From Fuerstiella marisgermanici (GTDB lineage: Bacteria; Planctomycetota; Planctomycetia; Planctomycetales; Planctomycetaceae), in the NCBI RefSeq assembly GCF_001983935.1, contig NZ_CP017641.1:7986001-8050000 (forward strand): a stretch of DNA of 64,000 nt. Direction: 5' to 3'. A program made the position numbers and the translations under genes. This document shows, piece after piece, positions 25,126 to 33,646 of the stretch. Under the pieces are notes generated by a model. That model ran no database searches. It was given only the letters and a program-made list of their open reading frames with translations, and was not told where the DNA came from. The first letter of the stretch is position 1. Every line of letters begins with the position of its first letter.

Positions 25126-25940
25126 TACCAGATCTCCCAGGGGTACGGCTGCCATGTGCGATGGAAGTCTTCCAGCCGTTTGCGCGAGTACTGTCCGCCG
25201 AACTCCATCACCTTTAGAATGTTGTCCCGACGATCCACGAGGAGCGCATCCGGCACCTTTTTCTTGACACCGGAAAACCGGCGGCGGACAATATCTTCTC
25301 CGTACCAGATCACTTCTGACTGGTAGGGCCGGGACGAGACGTACATCGCTGTCGTTCCGAGATCATGTTCGATCTGCAGAGGCTGGCGTCCCCAGCCGCT
25401 GACACCTGCTGTCAGGTGTGCAGCTTTGGGGGCGGCCCAGTTCACGAGACGCGGCCGACGACAGGCTTGATTCCGTCTGACGAGAGTCAGGGAATCGAGA
25501 GCAGGCGTTTGGTCTGTGGAGAACCGACACGGTTCGCGGTGGACAGCTTTGCCCGTTCGAACAGACTGCGATATGCTGAGAGACTGCGTAGGGTGACACG
25601 GTTGACGAGGATTGATTTCCCCGTGGTCCGTGTAACACGAGGACGAAGAGCACCGGCCGTTGTTTGTGTGCCGCACGAACAACTGCCACGCCAGAATTGC
25701 GAAGTTTGGTTTTGACTGATTCGGGGACCAGGAGCACAACGGTTTCGACAACACGGGAACGGCCACGTTGATCCGTCGACGATGGATCCAGCCGTCCTTT
25801 GTCAGTCGTCTGAGAACGGCTGACGCGTGTCCGGGTATGGACTGATCGTTCAGCACCTGCTGAATCTGGCTGTCTGTCGCCGCGCGCACGTGCCACGTCA
25901 GCAGTTCCAGGATCGCCAGTTGGATTTCTGTGATTCGCAT
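25125..25940 (-). CDS. second winged-helix protein with nuclease-like C terminus
   Basis: 271 residues from MRITEIQLAILELLTWHVRA; an in-frame ATG at 25988 is the alternative. Residues 1-55 are a winged helix (DSQIQQVLNDQSIPGHASAV, LRRLTKDGWIHRR). The middle is low-complexity and poorly conserved-looking. The end (VKKKVPDALLVDRRDNILKV then MEFGGQYSRKRLEDFH) has a PD...ExG-Y pattern as in replication-relaxation or PD-(D/E)xK-like folds. It starts the three-gene unit ending with the membrane ATPase. The pairing of two related winged-helix proteins suggests a heteromeric DNA-binding complex. Confidence 0.6.
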   Translation of the reverse strand: MRITEIQLAILELLTWHVRAATDSQIQQVLNDQSIPGHASAVLRRLTKDGWIHRRRINVAVPVLSKPLCSWSPNQSKPNFAILAWQLFVRHTNNGRCSSSSCYTDHGEINPRQPCHPTQSLSISQSVRTGKAVHREPCRFSTDQTPALDSLTLVRRNQACRRPRLVNWAAPKAAHLTAGVSGWGRQPLQIEHDLGTTAMYVSSRPYQSEVIWYGEDIVRRRFSGVKKKVPDALLVDRRDNILKVMEFGGQYSRKRLEDFHRTWQPYPWEIW

Positions 25941-26264
25941 GGACAAGTCCGTGTGATTTCTTTCGTGACCGAATCCGTTCAGAGCCATTCCGGGTTACGA
26001 GGTGTGTTTCGTTTGTGGCCAGGCAAGTCACATGTGATTCCCACCCACGCGCTACGTGCGGGTGAGTTTGTCTCACCTGACACTCGACACCGATGGTGGC
26101 GTGATGAGAGTTCGACTCTTCATTGCGCGAGCCTGTGCTGCTGCTGTTCCCTGTTGATTCGAGACCTCAGTCTGCGAAACAGTGACGGTCCGTCCGTCGC
26201 TCGCGTCCCTTGAGTTCTCCCCGAGACGCACGCATTCTGCGCGCAGTCGCGTGTCACAAGCGAT

Positions 26265-26296
26265 GACACAACCGGGCAGAACGGGACACAACCGGG
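26265..26296. promoter_or_regulatory. two direct repeats, 20-bp spacing
   Basis: GACACAACCGGG occurs at 26265-26276 and 26285-26296, two helical turns apart. They lie in the 440-bp divergent region between the replication-relaxation-like operon and the HTH-pseudokinase gene (start 26379). This fits an operator bound by a dimeric repressor, possibly the HTH domain of the pseudokinase; inference only. No other feature is evident in 25941-26378. Confidence 0.5.
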
Positions 26297-26378
26297 AACA
26301 TTTTTCTGAGTTTCTGGCGGCAACTCGCAAACTGTAGCCGCCCTCTCCTCCACGCTGTGAGAACTCGAAAGGTGTGTC

Positions 26379-27485
26379 ATGCGAACTCCTGATGGCTTCG
26401 TGATCGCGGATAAAGCTCTGATCCTTTCGCTGATTCATGAGAGTCAGCTCCGAATGGCAGATTTTAAAGCTGCCGGAATGGACCCCAGACTGGTCCGCAA
26501 ACTTCGGAACGGCAAGCGGGTTCAGGAAGCCACTCTCGCTAGATTCCTCGCCGTCCTGGGCCTGCCCGTGGGAGGCGAAGTCTGGCGCAACTTGATGTAC
26601 GGCGACACGTCGCAGCCGGACTCGAAAAACGTGGTCTGTCTGGCATCCTGGATTGCCGAAGGCCCACCTTCGGAATGGATCACGGCCGGCAACGGTCTGC
26701 AGTATCGCATCCAGATGCTGAAACACTGCACGACCGCAGGGCGCCGTGGTCGCGGGAAATGCTATGACCTGAGTCAGTTCAGTGATGCTGATCGCGAGCG
26801 CATCGAACCTGCTTTGAAACGACATCCGGATGTGCTCGAACGACTCCGGCGTCATCGGTCCTTCCCGGACCGAACCGACTGTGGCCTCAACGGTGCTCAC
26901 CACTTCTGGGTGGTCGACGATTACGACGATAGTTTGACACTGACCGAGTATGTGCAGCAGGAAGCGATCCATGGCGCCGGTCTGCCGCTGAAGGAGACGC
27001 TGAACATCATGAAGCAGGTCGCTCAGGCACTGCGAGTACTGCACCAGCGAAAAATCATACGGCGGGGACTCACCCCCGATTCCATTCTGATACAGCCTGA
27101 TGGCCACGTCCTGCTGACGGACCTGGAACTCTGCAAGCTGCTCGGTGAACACCCGACCGTTGTTCCCGAAAAGTTACCGAAGAGTCCATGGCTGGCACCG
27201 GAGCTGGGCGGTATGCCGTGGTCTCAGATCCCTGACACAGAAGCATGGGAGGCCGTCGACGTCTATAGCTGGGGCAGAATTTTTCTGTACGTCGCTACGG
27301 GAAAAGTGCCGCCGGAAAGCCTCAATCGGATGTGCGATGTGATTCCGATGTACCCGCCCGAGATTCAGGAAATGCTGGGCCGCGCCACCTTTGCCGGCTA
27401 CCGAACCCGTCCCTCAATCTCTGAGGCCCTCGGCGCATGGGAGCGGATGGGCCGTATTGCGAATGAAAACCACCCGGCAGACTGA
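26379..27485 (+). CDS. HTH-pseudokinase fusion protein
   Basis: 368 residues. Residues about 12-62 read as an Xre-like helix-turn-helix (LSLIHESQLRMADFKAAGMD, RLVRKLRNGKRVQ). A protein-kinase fold follows: hinge/alphaE LKETLNIMKQVAQALRVLHQ, then IIRRGLTPDSILIQPDG at 226-242 where HRDxKxxN should be, TDLE at 247-250 in place of DFG, WLAPELGG (APE) near 271 and VDVYSWG at 293-299. The catalytic Asp of HRD is replaced and the Asn is lost, so it is predicted to be catalytically dead. Its likely job is sensing or scaffolding with DNA binding. It starts a plus-strand block with the Cas4-like gene. Confidence 0.75.
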   Translation: MRTPDGFVIADKALILSLIHESQLRMADFKAAGMDPRLVRKLRNGKRVQEATLARFLAVLGLPVGGEVWRNLMYGDTSQPDSKNVVCLASWIAEGPPSEWITAGNGLQYRIQMLKHCTTAGRRGRGKCYDLSQFSDADRERIEPALKRHPDVLERLRRHRSFPDRTDCGLNGAHHFWVVDDYDDSLTLTEYVQQEAIHGAGLPLKETLNIMKQVAQALRVLHQRKIIRRGLTPDSILIQPDGHVLLTDLELCKLLGEHPTVVPEKLPKSPWLAPELGGMPWSQIPDTEAWEAVDVYSWGRIFLYVATGKVPPESLNRMCDVIPMYPPEIQEMLGRATFAGYRTRPSISEALGAWERMGRIANENHPAD

Positions 27486-27542
27486 GCGTCGGCAAACCAT
27501 TCCTGTCTTCTCTCTTCGCAATCTTCATTCGGAAAGCACGTT

Positions 27543-28595
27543 ATGACGACTGACACCGTTCCTCCCTACCGGCCCGACATTTCCTCCCTTCTGGCGCAGC
27601 CCCACGATCCCTGGCTGGGAGCCCATGAACTCAGCGAGTACACGTTCTGTGACCGCGCCGGACTGAACACGACACACCTCGAAGCGGCCGATCACGGTCA
27701 GGATGACAATCATGTTCCGCCCCTCGACTATCAACCGGAATACGATCCTGACGCCATTCAGCGGTACCTGCACGTCTACAGCGTCCGCGTGGTGTCATGG
27801 GGCATGGCCTGTATGGTGATGACCCTGTTGCGCGCGACCACCTTTCAAAATAACGGGCTCACCTGGCTGATGGCACTCCTGTCCTCCGCCGGTTTTCTGA
27901 TCCTTGGCATCTCGGATGCCGGACAGCTGCTCTTCTGGTACCGACAATACTGGCGTTCTCGCATGGGGGATGCCACGCTGCCCGATCCTGTCAATCCGGA
28001 GCCGGAAGCCATTCACTGGTGGCACTTCCATCGAGCGGGCTTCGTCAGTGCGTCGACGGTCGGAGGGCTGCAGGACGACGAGCTGCACCTGGCAGGCCAA
28101 CCCTTCAAACTCCTGCAACGCGGGAACGAATACGTGCCCGTGTTTCTGAAACGTGGCGACAGCACGCGCCTCTTTCCACAGCACTTTGTACGCATCGCCG
28201 TCTACTGTCTGCTGCTGCAACGTCAGACCAACGGCATCGCTCGCTATGGACTCGTGCTGAATGCAGGAACCTTTGACTGCGTGGCGATCAAATTCAACCG
28301 GGAGTCGTTTGACCTGCTGAGCCTGAACCTGATCGATGCCCGCCGGACGGCTCGTCACTACCGGGAACTCGATCAGTCACCGCCTCCGCCCAAACCGTAC
28401 CTGTGCCGCAAGTGTCCATTCGGCAAGCCTCTGTCGGTGGACACGGCCGAATCACTGATCCAGAGAGAACAAACCGGACTGGTCCCCCGAGCGAACATTG
28501 GCTCCGATGGAAGGCGGTACCACGCTCACTGCGGAGACCGCTTTCACTGGATGCCGCCACACCAGCAGGTGGTGGAACTGGGGATCCCTCACTGA
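27543..28595 (+). CDS. Cas4/RecB-like membrane protein, degenerate active site
   Basis: 350 residues. It has ELSEYTFCDRAGL near residue 30 (like the first Cys region of Cas4-type nucleases), two membrane helices at about 88-125 (SWGMACMVMTLLRA, WLMALLSSAGFLILGI), then LAGQPFKLLQR and VPVFLKRGD where RecB-family nucleases have GRPD and PVExKxG, an HFVRIAVYCLLLQ helix, and PYLCRKCPFGKP near 292 like the C-terminal Cys cluster. The catalytic Asp and Glu positions are Phe, so nuclease activity is unlikely. The comparison is by motif pattern only and could be wrong. It lies 57 nt after the pseudokinase gene. Confidence 0.5.
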   Translation: MTTDTVPPYRPDISSLLAQPHDPWLGAHELSEYTFCDRAGLNTTHLEAADHGQDDNHVPPLDYQPEYDPDAIQRYLHVYSVRVVSWGMACMVMTLLRATTFQNNGLTWLMALLSSAGFLILGISDAGQLLFWYRQYWRSRMGDATLPDPVNPEPEAIHWWHFHRAGFVSASTVGGLQDDELHLAGQPFKLLQRGNEYVPVFLKRGDSTRLFPQHFVRIAVYCLLLQRQTNGIARYGLVLNAGTFDCVAIKFNRESFDLLSLNLIDARRTARHYRELDQSPPPPKPYLCRKCPFGKPLSVDTAESLIQREQTGLVPRANIGSDGRRYHAHCGDRFHWMPPHQQVVELGIPH

Positions 28596-28626
28596 CAACA
28601 CGACACTGCCGAATGGACTGACGGCC

Positions 28627-29661
28627 CTACTCGATCGAACTGATGTCACGTCCACGATTTCGCAGAGTGCGCAACATCTTTAACAACTGGTCAAACAGCG
28701 ATCCCTTTCGCGAGCTCTCGGTCAACTGACGGAACAGCTGCTCCGTGGCGGACATCCAGGCGGCGTCCGTCGCGAAACGCTCCTGCGGATCTGCTGCCAG
28801 GACCTGGTCCAGAAAGCGGCTCAGGGAACCAGTGGCGGAATGGGAAATGGAATGGTAACGCAGAATCACGTCCGTCGGTCGTTCCCAGAATGGCTCAGAA
28901 TCCGGATTCGCAAAACACGCGGCTCGCCCCCCCAGTCGATCGAAAGGCAGTTCGCCGGTCAGCATCACGAACAGCAATAAGGTGGCGGAAAACTGATCCG
29001 ATCGCTGATCCCCGATCTTCCCCAGATTGATCTCCGGTGCCGCCCACAAGGCGCGAAATCCCTGCGTCTGGCGTTGGGACATCGCGTCCAGTGCATGCCA
29101 GGCGGATCCGTAATCGATCGGAATCAGCCATTTTGAGCGGCTGCCCATCACAAAATTATCCGGATGGATATCGCCGTGCACCAGTCCGGTCGTCCGATGA
29201 AAGCCACTGAGCGCTCGAACCAGGCCGCGGTACAGTCGCAGTGCTTCGTGCAGACTGACACGACGACGACTTCCTGTTTGTCGCCGCAGCCATTCGCTGA
29301 GTGATTCTCCCGGAATCCACTGAGAGACGATCAACGTCATGTGATCGCGTCGCTCGCAATCGATGATCGCTGCCGCAAACGGATTGGCATCTGTCAGCTG
29401 CTGCAGGACACGGAGTTTCTGCCGCGACAGGCGTTCGGGCAGCACCTGCAACGAACGCAGTTCCCGCAGCGTCTTCTGACCGAGCTCGGAAACCAGCCAG
29501 CGTTCTTCGCAACCTCGATCACAGTCGTCCCTGACAATGGACGCGGACCCGCGTCGACTCAGCAACTGCAGCAGGCCGTACGTGCGGTGACGCACCGTGA
29601 TCCGGCCCTGCACTTGATACCGGCGACCACGAAAACGGAAGGTCGAATTCTGATGACTCAT
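28627..29661 (-). CDS. serine/threonine protein kinase-like protein
   Basis: 344 residues. Kinase C-lobe motifs are intact: LVHGDIHPDNFVMG at 160-173 (HGD for HRD, catalytic Asp164, Asn169), PIDYGSAW at 181-188 (DYG for DFG), WAAPEINLG near 206, and RSDQFSATLLLFVMLTGELP at 220-239. The N-lobe is divergent; no clean glycine loop is visible. The HGDxHxxN form is shared by atypical and aminoglycoside-type kinases, but the APE/SDxFS set favours protein kinase. It is convergent with the Cas4-like gene and divergent from the membrane-protein pair; it may phosphorylate one of these neighbours. Confidence 0.78.
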   Translation of the reverse strand: MSHQNSTFRFRGRRYQVQGRITVRHRTYGLLQLLSRRGSASIVRDDCDRGCEERWLVSELGQKTLRELRSLQVLPERLSRQKLRVLQQLTDANPFAAAIIDCERRDHMTLIVSQWIPGESLSEWLRRQTGSRRRVSLHEALRLYRGLVRALSGFHRTTGLVHGDIHPDNFVMGSRSKWLIPIDYGSAWHALDAMSQRQTQGFRALWAAPEINLGKIGDQRSDQFSATLLLFVMLTGELPFDRLGGRAACFANPDSEPFWERPTDVILRYHSISHSATGSLSRFLDQVLAADPQERFATDAAWMSATEQLFRQLTESSRKGSLFDQLLKMLRTLRNRGRDISSIE

Positions 29662-29983
29662 GTTCAGCTCCTTGACTCAGGTGACGCGAACAGAAATGGG
29701 CCGGGATCGTGAACGAGTTGACGACATCCGTCAAATTTTCTTTTCGGTTGTGTCTGCCCGTGACAAACGCTCCGGCTGCCAAAGACACGTCGCAACGTCC
29801 CGCGAGGAATCGGCCCCTCAGCGCACGTCCGTCTCATAAGTGGACACAAGCAGAAACGATTTTTGGAAGTTGTTGAGAGATGACGCATGCTGTCTGTCAC
29901 GAACGACGACGGGACGCCGCACACGTTGTGTTCAAACAAGGTTTTTTTCCAACTTGCGGCCTGTTTGCAAAGGAGACTCTTTG
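29662..29983. other. divergent intergenic region, 322 bp
   Basis: Lies between the kinase gene (minus) and the membrane protein gene (plus) and should hold both promoters. The only clear signal is AAAGGAG at 29969-29975 for the plus-strand gene. No RNA gene or strong repeat is seen. Confidence 0.5.
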
Positions 29984-31444
29984 ATGGTCAACACCGCCCC
30001 TCATTCTCACGATTCTGAAACCACACGCGAGCTGAATATCAACCTCCGTGGCCGAACGTATCCGCTGACCTGTAGGCGTGCCCTGTCATCACCCAACGCG
30101 CCGCCGCCGGAACCGGATTCTCCGACGAGGTCGTTAAGCAAACGGATTCTGTCGATGCTGTCGTTCCCGACGCGTCATCCGGACACATTCCGCGGCAGCA
30201 GTGAAATCGTGCGGGCCTACTGCAGCGATATGGTGCTGCTGGAAACCATGGCCACGCAATGGCGTCGGTTTCTGAAGCAGGTCCGAAAGGCCAACCTCAC
30301 TGCCGTTGCCGGACAAAATGTTTCGAAACGCCAGCAGCAGCAGGCCCTCGATCAGGCCCTGCAGGTGATGGGACATGAATCCGCTGTCATGGTCGATGAT
30401 CGTGGTGTGCTGAACGGCGACCTGGTCGAGCAGCCTCCGGTGCATGTGTATCAAACACTGCAGGAAACGATTCGCACGGTGGTTTCGAGTTTCGTGGAGG
30501 CCATGCAGCAGGACCTGGACCAGTTGTCAGATCTGCGCGTGGTGGGGCTGTTGGAATGGTTTGGCGACCGCACGTGTCGCTTTCATTTCTACGAGCATCA
30601 GCTGACATCTGTGGTGGACGGCCGGTCGACCGAACGTCAACAGGTGCCGATGTCCCGCAACGGCAAAACCCGACTGGGCACGGAAGTTATCGAAGAACTG
30701 ACTGGTCGCCATGTTCACAGCGTGACTCGGAAAACGGAGCTGCTGATCGAAGCGAAGTCCTGCGCTGCCGATCATCCGGATCTGGTGCTGCCACGCGTCG
30801 CCCGGGAGTGTATCCGACAGTGTCCGACCTGGCTCCGTCCGGAATTGCAGGTGGTGGAAGGGGAAAAGATCCGGGAAGACTGGATGGAGCTAATCCGTGT
30901 CGAGCATCACTGGCAGGAACGCTTCTGCAAACAACGCATCCAGCCTCACTTTGATCCGGCGCTCACTATTTTCGGACACTACGTGCTGATGGGGTGGGAC
31001 GAACGAGCTCATCAGGGCGAAATTCAGAATCGCGTTCGCCGGAGCAGCGATCAGCTCTGGCAACCAACATCGTCCGCAGCGACCGCACCCGATCATCGCT
31101 TGATCGCCATGGTGGCTGGCATCGCTGCCGCACTGTTTGGAATGTTCATGCTGCGTTCTGCCGGGAAACTTTCCGGTGCCATGGCCGTTGTACTCCTGCC
31201 GCTGACCTGCCTGCCAACGACCTACCGCTATCTGTCGGGCGGAAGCGGAATGATCCCGCTCGCCCAATTGAAGGTTCGGCCTATCTACCTCACAGGCAGC
31301 GTAATTCTGACGGTGATGGCCATCGGTTTCCTGATGGCGGCATGGTCCTTACACAAGCCCGTTCTTGCGATTGTTGCTCTCGTTCCGATCGGCGGAGCGG
31401 CTACGATGATTCACAAAGCGCGTCGAATTGGAGGTGCGGCATGA
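29984..31444 (+). CDS. large membrane protein, 486 aa
   Basis: Start ATG 29984 has AAAGGAG eight bases upstream. Residues 1-360 are soluble and largely helical with Gln/Arg-rich segments (SKRQQQQALDQALQVMGHES, YQTLQETIRTVVSSFVEAMQ). The C-terminal ~110 residues contain about four membrane helices (LIAMVAGIAAALFGMFML, GAMAVVLLPLTCLPTTY, GSVILTVMAIGFLMAAWSL, PVLAIVALVPIGGAA). Not recognised. The stop overlaps the next ATG (ATGA), so the two products are probably made in fixed ratio and form a membrane complex. Confidence 0.65.
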   Translation: MVNTAPHSHDSETTRELNINLRGRTYPLTCRRALSSPNAPPPEPDSPTRSLSKRILSMLSFPTRHPDTFRGSSEIVRAYCSDMVLLETMATQWRRFLKQVRKANLTAVAGQNVSKRQQQQALDQALQVMGHESAVMVDDRGVLNGDLVEQPPVHVYQTLQETIRTVVSSFVEAMQQDLDQLSDLRVVGLLEWFGDRTCRFHFYEHQLTSVVDGRSTERQQVPMSRNGKTRLGTEVIEELTGRHVHSVTRKTELLIEAKSCAADHPDLVLPRVARECIRQCPTWLRPELQVVEGEKIREDWMELIRVEHHWQERFCKQRIQPHFDPALTIFGHYVLMGWDERAHQGEIQNRVRRSSDQLWQPTSSAATAPDHRLIAMVAGIAAALFGMFMLRSAGKLSGAMAVVLLPLTCLPTTYRYLSGGSGMIPLAQLKVRPIYLTGSVILTVMAIGFLMAAWSLHKPVLAIVALVPIGGAATMIHKARRIGGAA

Positions 31445-32640
31445 CGACCACCGCGCCACCACGCGATTTGCAGAGCATTGTTATGCCGGTATTCGCCTTC
31501 TTCGTGGCCCTCTTTCTGTGCTATGCGGTTCCGCTTATCGTGCCGGAAGAGACCAAACGCACGACTCATGATGTCCTGACGTCCGTCTCCCAACCTTTGA
31601 CGGAAGAGCCGAGTTTCGATGTTCCAATTGAGCCAGTGCCGCTGGAGAGTGTGGCGGCGACGACCAGACTGGAAGAAGCCGAAGACCGGCTGGTCAGAAA
31701 CATGGAGTTCTTCGACAGTCGCTTTGAACGCTTCACAGCCGACCTGAGAGTTGCTGAGGACAAGGCGCTCAGTCGTTCCGATCTGGTGGGCACGCGGTAT
31801 GAACTCCGAGCCCTGCAGGATCAGCTGGTGACTCTCCGAGACCTGACGCGGGAATGGGACGACATCAACTCAGAATTGCTGTCGGACAGGACCGGCCAAC
31901 AGATCGCAGCGGGTCGCGATCTGCTGGAGCAGTACGTCCTGCTCGCTGACCAGCCGCGGCTGTCTCAGCGAGATGTGGAAGAGCTGACCGAACGACTGGA
32001 ACCGCTGTCGCAGTTTATTGCGATGCTGGAAGATCAGGACAAAGTGCCTTACGAACCTGGCGAACGTTTTCAAACGCGACTGGTTTCGATGAACGGTCAC
32101 ATCTCGGAAGCCGTGCGCGAGTACGAAGACAGTCTGGCCGAGCTGCGACGAATGATGCGCGAGTCGCGGTCTCAGGAACCTGGTGAAGAAATCCTGCGCG
32201 ATGCCATGTCACGCTGGCGGCTCGAACAGAAACGTCGGGCGGCGTCGTCAACCGCCGCCGTGCCAGCGGACACCGGTCCTGCCAAATCAGAAGCACCGCC
32301 CGAAGCTTCTGAGCCGCCATCGAAGTCGCCGAAACAGCGACGTGACGCTCCACCAGGAAGGACAATGCTGGCTCATCGCAGCGTGCTGTCCCGGCTCAAG
32401 CCTTACAATCCGGATTGGTCACAACACATGGTCTCGCCGCCGGCCCCCGTTGAGCGACAAACGGACCCTGTCGCGGAGGACTCGCGCACCGTGCCAGCCG
32501 CACCCGCCCCTCCGATCGTTCGTCCGCCCGTCCCGGTTTCGCAAACAGGAACACAAACAATTCAGACCCGCTGCCGGTGCGGACCGTGCTGCCGATGCCG
32601 CCACCGATGTCAGCCGGTTCATCGCTGTGTTCTGCGATAA
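31441..32640 (+). CDS. membrane-anchored coiled-coil protein, 399 aa
   Basis: One N-terminal membrane helix (about 14-34, VMPVFAFFVALFLCYAVPLI) is followed by a long charged helical region (about 70-265) with heptad character (RLEEAEDRLVRNMEFFDSRF, TRYELRALQDQLVTLRDL, AVREYEDSLAELRRMMRESR), then Pro/Ala-rich linkers. The last ~22 residues are Cys/Arg-rich (CRCGPCCRCRHRCQ), which may bind metal. Not recognised. Translationally coupled to the preceding membrane protein. The layout suggests an envelope-spanning or scaffolding component of the element's cargo or transfer system. Confidence 0.62.
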   Translation: MTTTAPPRDLQSIVMPVFAFFVALFLCYAVPLIVPEETKRTTHDVLTSVSQPLTEEPSFDVPIEPVPLESVAATTRLEEAEDRLVRNMEFFDSRFERFTADLRVAEDKALSRSDLVGTRYELRALQDQLVTLRDLTREWDDINSELLSDRTGQQIAAGRDLLEQYVLLADQPRLSQRDVEELTERLEPLSQFIAMLEDQDKVPYEPGERFQTRLVSMNGHISEAVREYEDSLAELRRMMRESRSQEPGEEILRDAMSRWRLEQKRRAASSTAAVPADTGPAKSEAPPEASEPPSKSPKQRRDAPPGRTMLAHRSVLSRLKPYNPDWSQHMVSPPAPVERQTDPVAEDSRTVPAAPAPPIVRPPVPVSQTGTQTIQTRCRCGPCCRCRHRCQPVHRCVLR

Positions 32641-32668
32641 ATCTCAACGAACCAGGTGGGCTCAGCAC

Positions 32669-32697
32669 CGGACCGGTCGCAGGCTGCGACCGGTCCG
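32669..32697. repeat. 13-bp hairpin after the coiled-coil gene
   Basis: CGGACCGGTCGCA, loop GGC, TGCGACCGGTCCG: a perfect 13-bp stem 28 nt after the stop. A related 11-bp hairpin (CTGGACCGGTC / GACCGGTCCAG) sits at 32900-32930. Neither has a T-tract; they are probably REP-like repeats that could also end transcription. Confidence 0.7.
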
Positions 32698-32930
32698 ATC
32701 CATGGGCGGATTCGGCGTACCACTGACTCTGCAGGTGAAGGCGGTCTCTCAGCAAAGGGGGACTGCCTTCATCCCGTTTCTGACCTCCCTTGTCAGAAAT
32801 CCTCTCCATCCCGTGATTTCTCGGCCGAATTCCCATCTCAACATGGCCAACCACATGGCCACCCGCTTCACATCTCCCCGGCCACGTTGAAATCCCCCAC
32901 TGGACCGGTCCCAGCCTGCGACCGGTCCAG

Positions 32931-33646
32931 CAGGCACCGGCCTGCAGCGGGTGGCGTGGTGGGCGGCAGGACGTGGAACGTCGCGCCGCCGAGTTGCTCC
33001 CGTTGGTCGCGGAGGGGAATAAGGGGCGCGTAGAATTTGTCCTGGCAAGCGAACAACGTGAGCGACGTCTTCTCTTCTGAGCGTTAGCTCAAACCCGCTG
33101 CAGGGCAGGCACCGGCCTGCAGCGGGTGGCGTGGTGGGCGTCAGGACATGGATCGTCGCGCCGCCGAGTTGCTCCCGTTGGTCGCGGAGGGGAATAAGGG
33201 GCGCGTAGAATTTGTCCTGGCAAGCGAACAACGTGAGCGACGTCTTCTCTTCTGAGCGTTAGCTCAAACCCGCTGCAGGGCAGGCACCGGCCTGCAGCGG
33301 GTGGCGTGGTGGGCGTCAGGACATGGATCGTCGCGCCGCCGAGTTGCTCCCGTTGGTCGCGGAGGGGAATAAGGCGCATGTAGAATTTGTTCCGGCAAGC
33401 GAACAACGAGAGCGCCAACTTCTCTTCTGAGCGTTAGCTCAAACCCGCTGCAGGGCATGCACCGGCCTGCAGCGGGTGGCGTGGAGAGCGGGAAGTCATT
33501 GAACGCACAATCGCCAAGGGGCTCCCGTTGGTCGCGGAGGGGAATAAGAATAAGGGGCGCGTAGAATTTTTTCCGGCAAGCGAACAACGAGAGCGACAAC
33601 TTCTCTTCTGAGCGTTAGCTCAAACCCGCTGCAGGCCGGTGCCTGC
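32931..33646 (+). repeat. 175-bp tandem repeat array, 4 units
   Basis: Units start at 32931, 33106, 33281 and 33456 (period exactly 175 bp); the last is 181 bp because of a 6-bp insertion. Each starts with CA(G/T)GCACCGGCCTGCAGCGG and ends with the short palindrome GAGCGTTAGCTC and AAACCCGCTGCAGG, so each unit is flanked by a 12-bp inverted repeat (CCTGCAGCGGGT / ACCCGCTGCAGG in the consensus), like a MITE. Related copies lie at 20277-20460 (inverted) and 36843-36960 (partial). Minus-strand open frames through the units are side effects of the repeat. Confidence 0.88.

Noticed and set aside
26073-27152. 359-codon minus-strand ORF
   Set aside because: Antisense to the HTH-pseudokinase gene, which has recognisable kinase motifs and a better start context.
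27543-28595. Functional Cas4 nuclease and a CRISPR system
   Set aside because: The catalytic Asp and Glu positions are Phe, the protein has two membrane helices, and there are no cas1/cas2 genes or arrays in the window.
32749-33599. Minus-strand ORFs of 109-160 codons through the 175-bp repeats
   Set aside because: Identical peptides repeat with the DNA unit; no start sites or domains, so they are by-products of the repeat.
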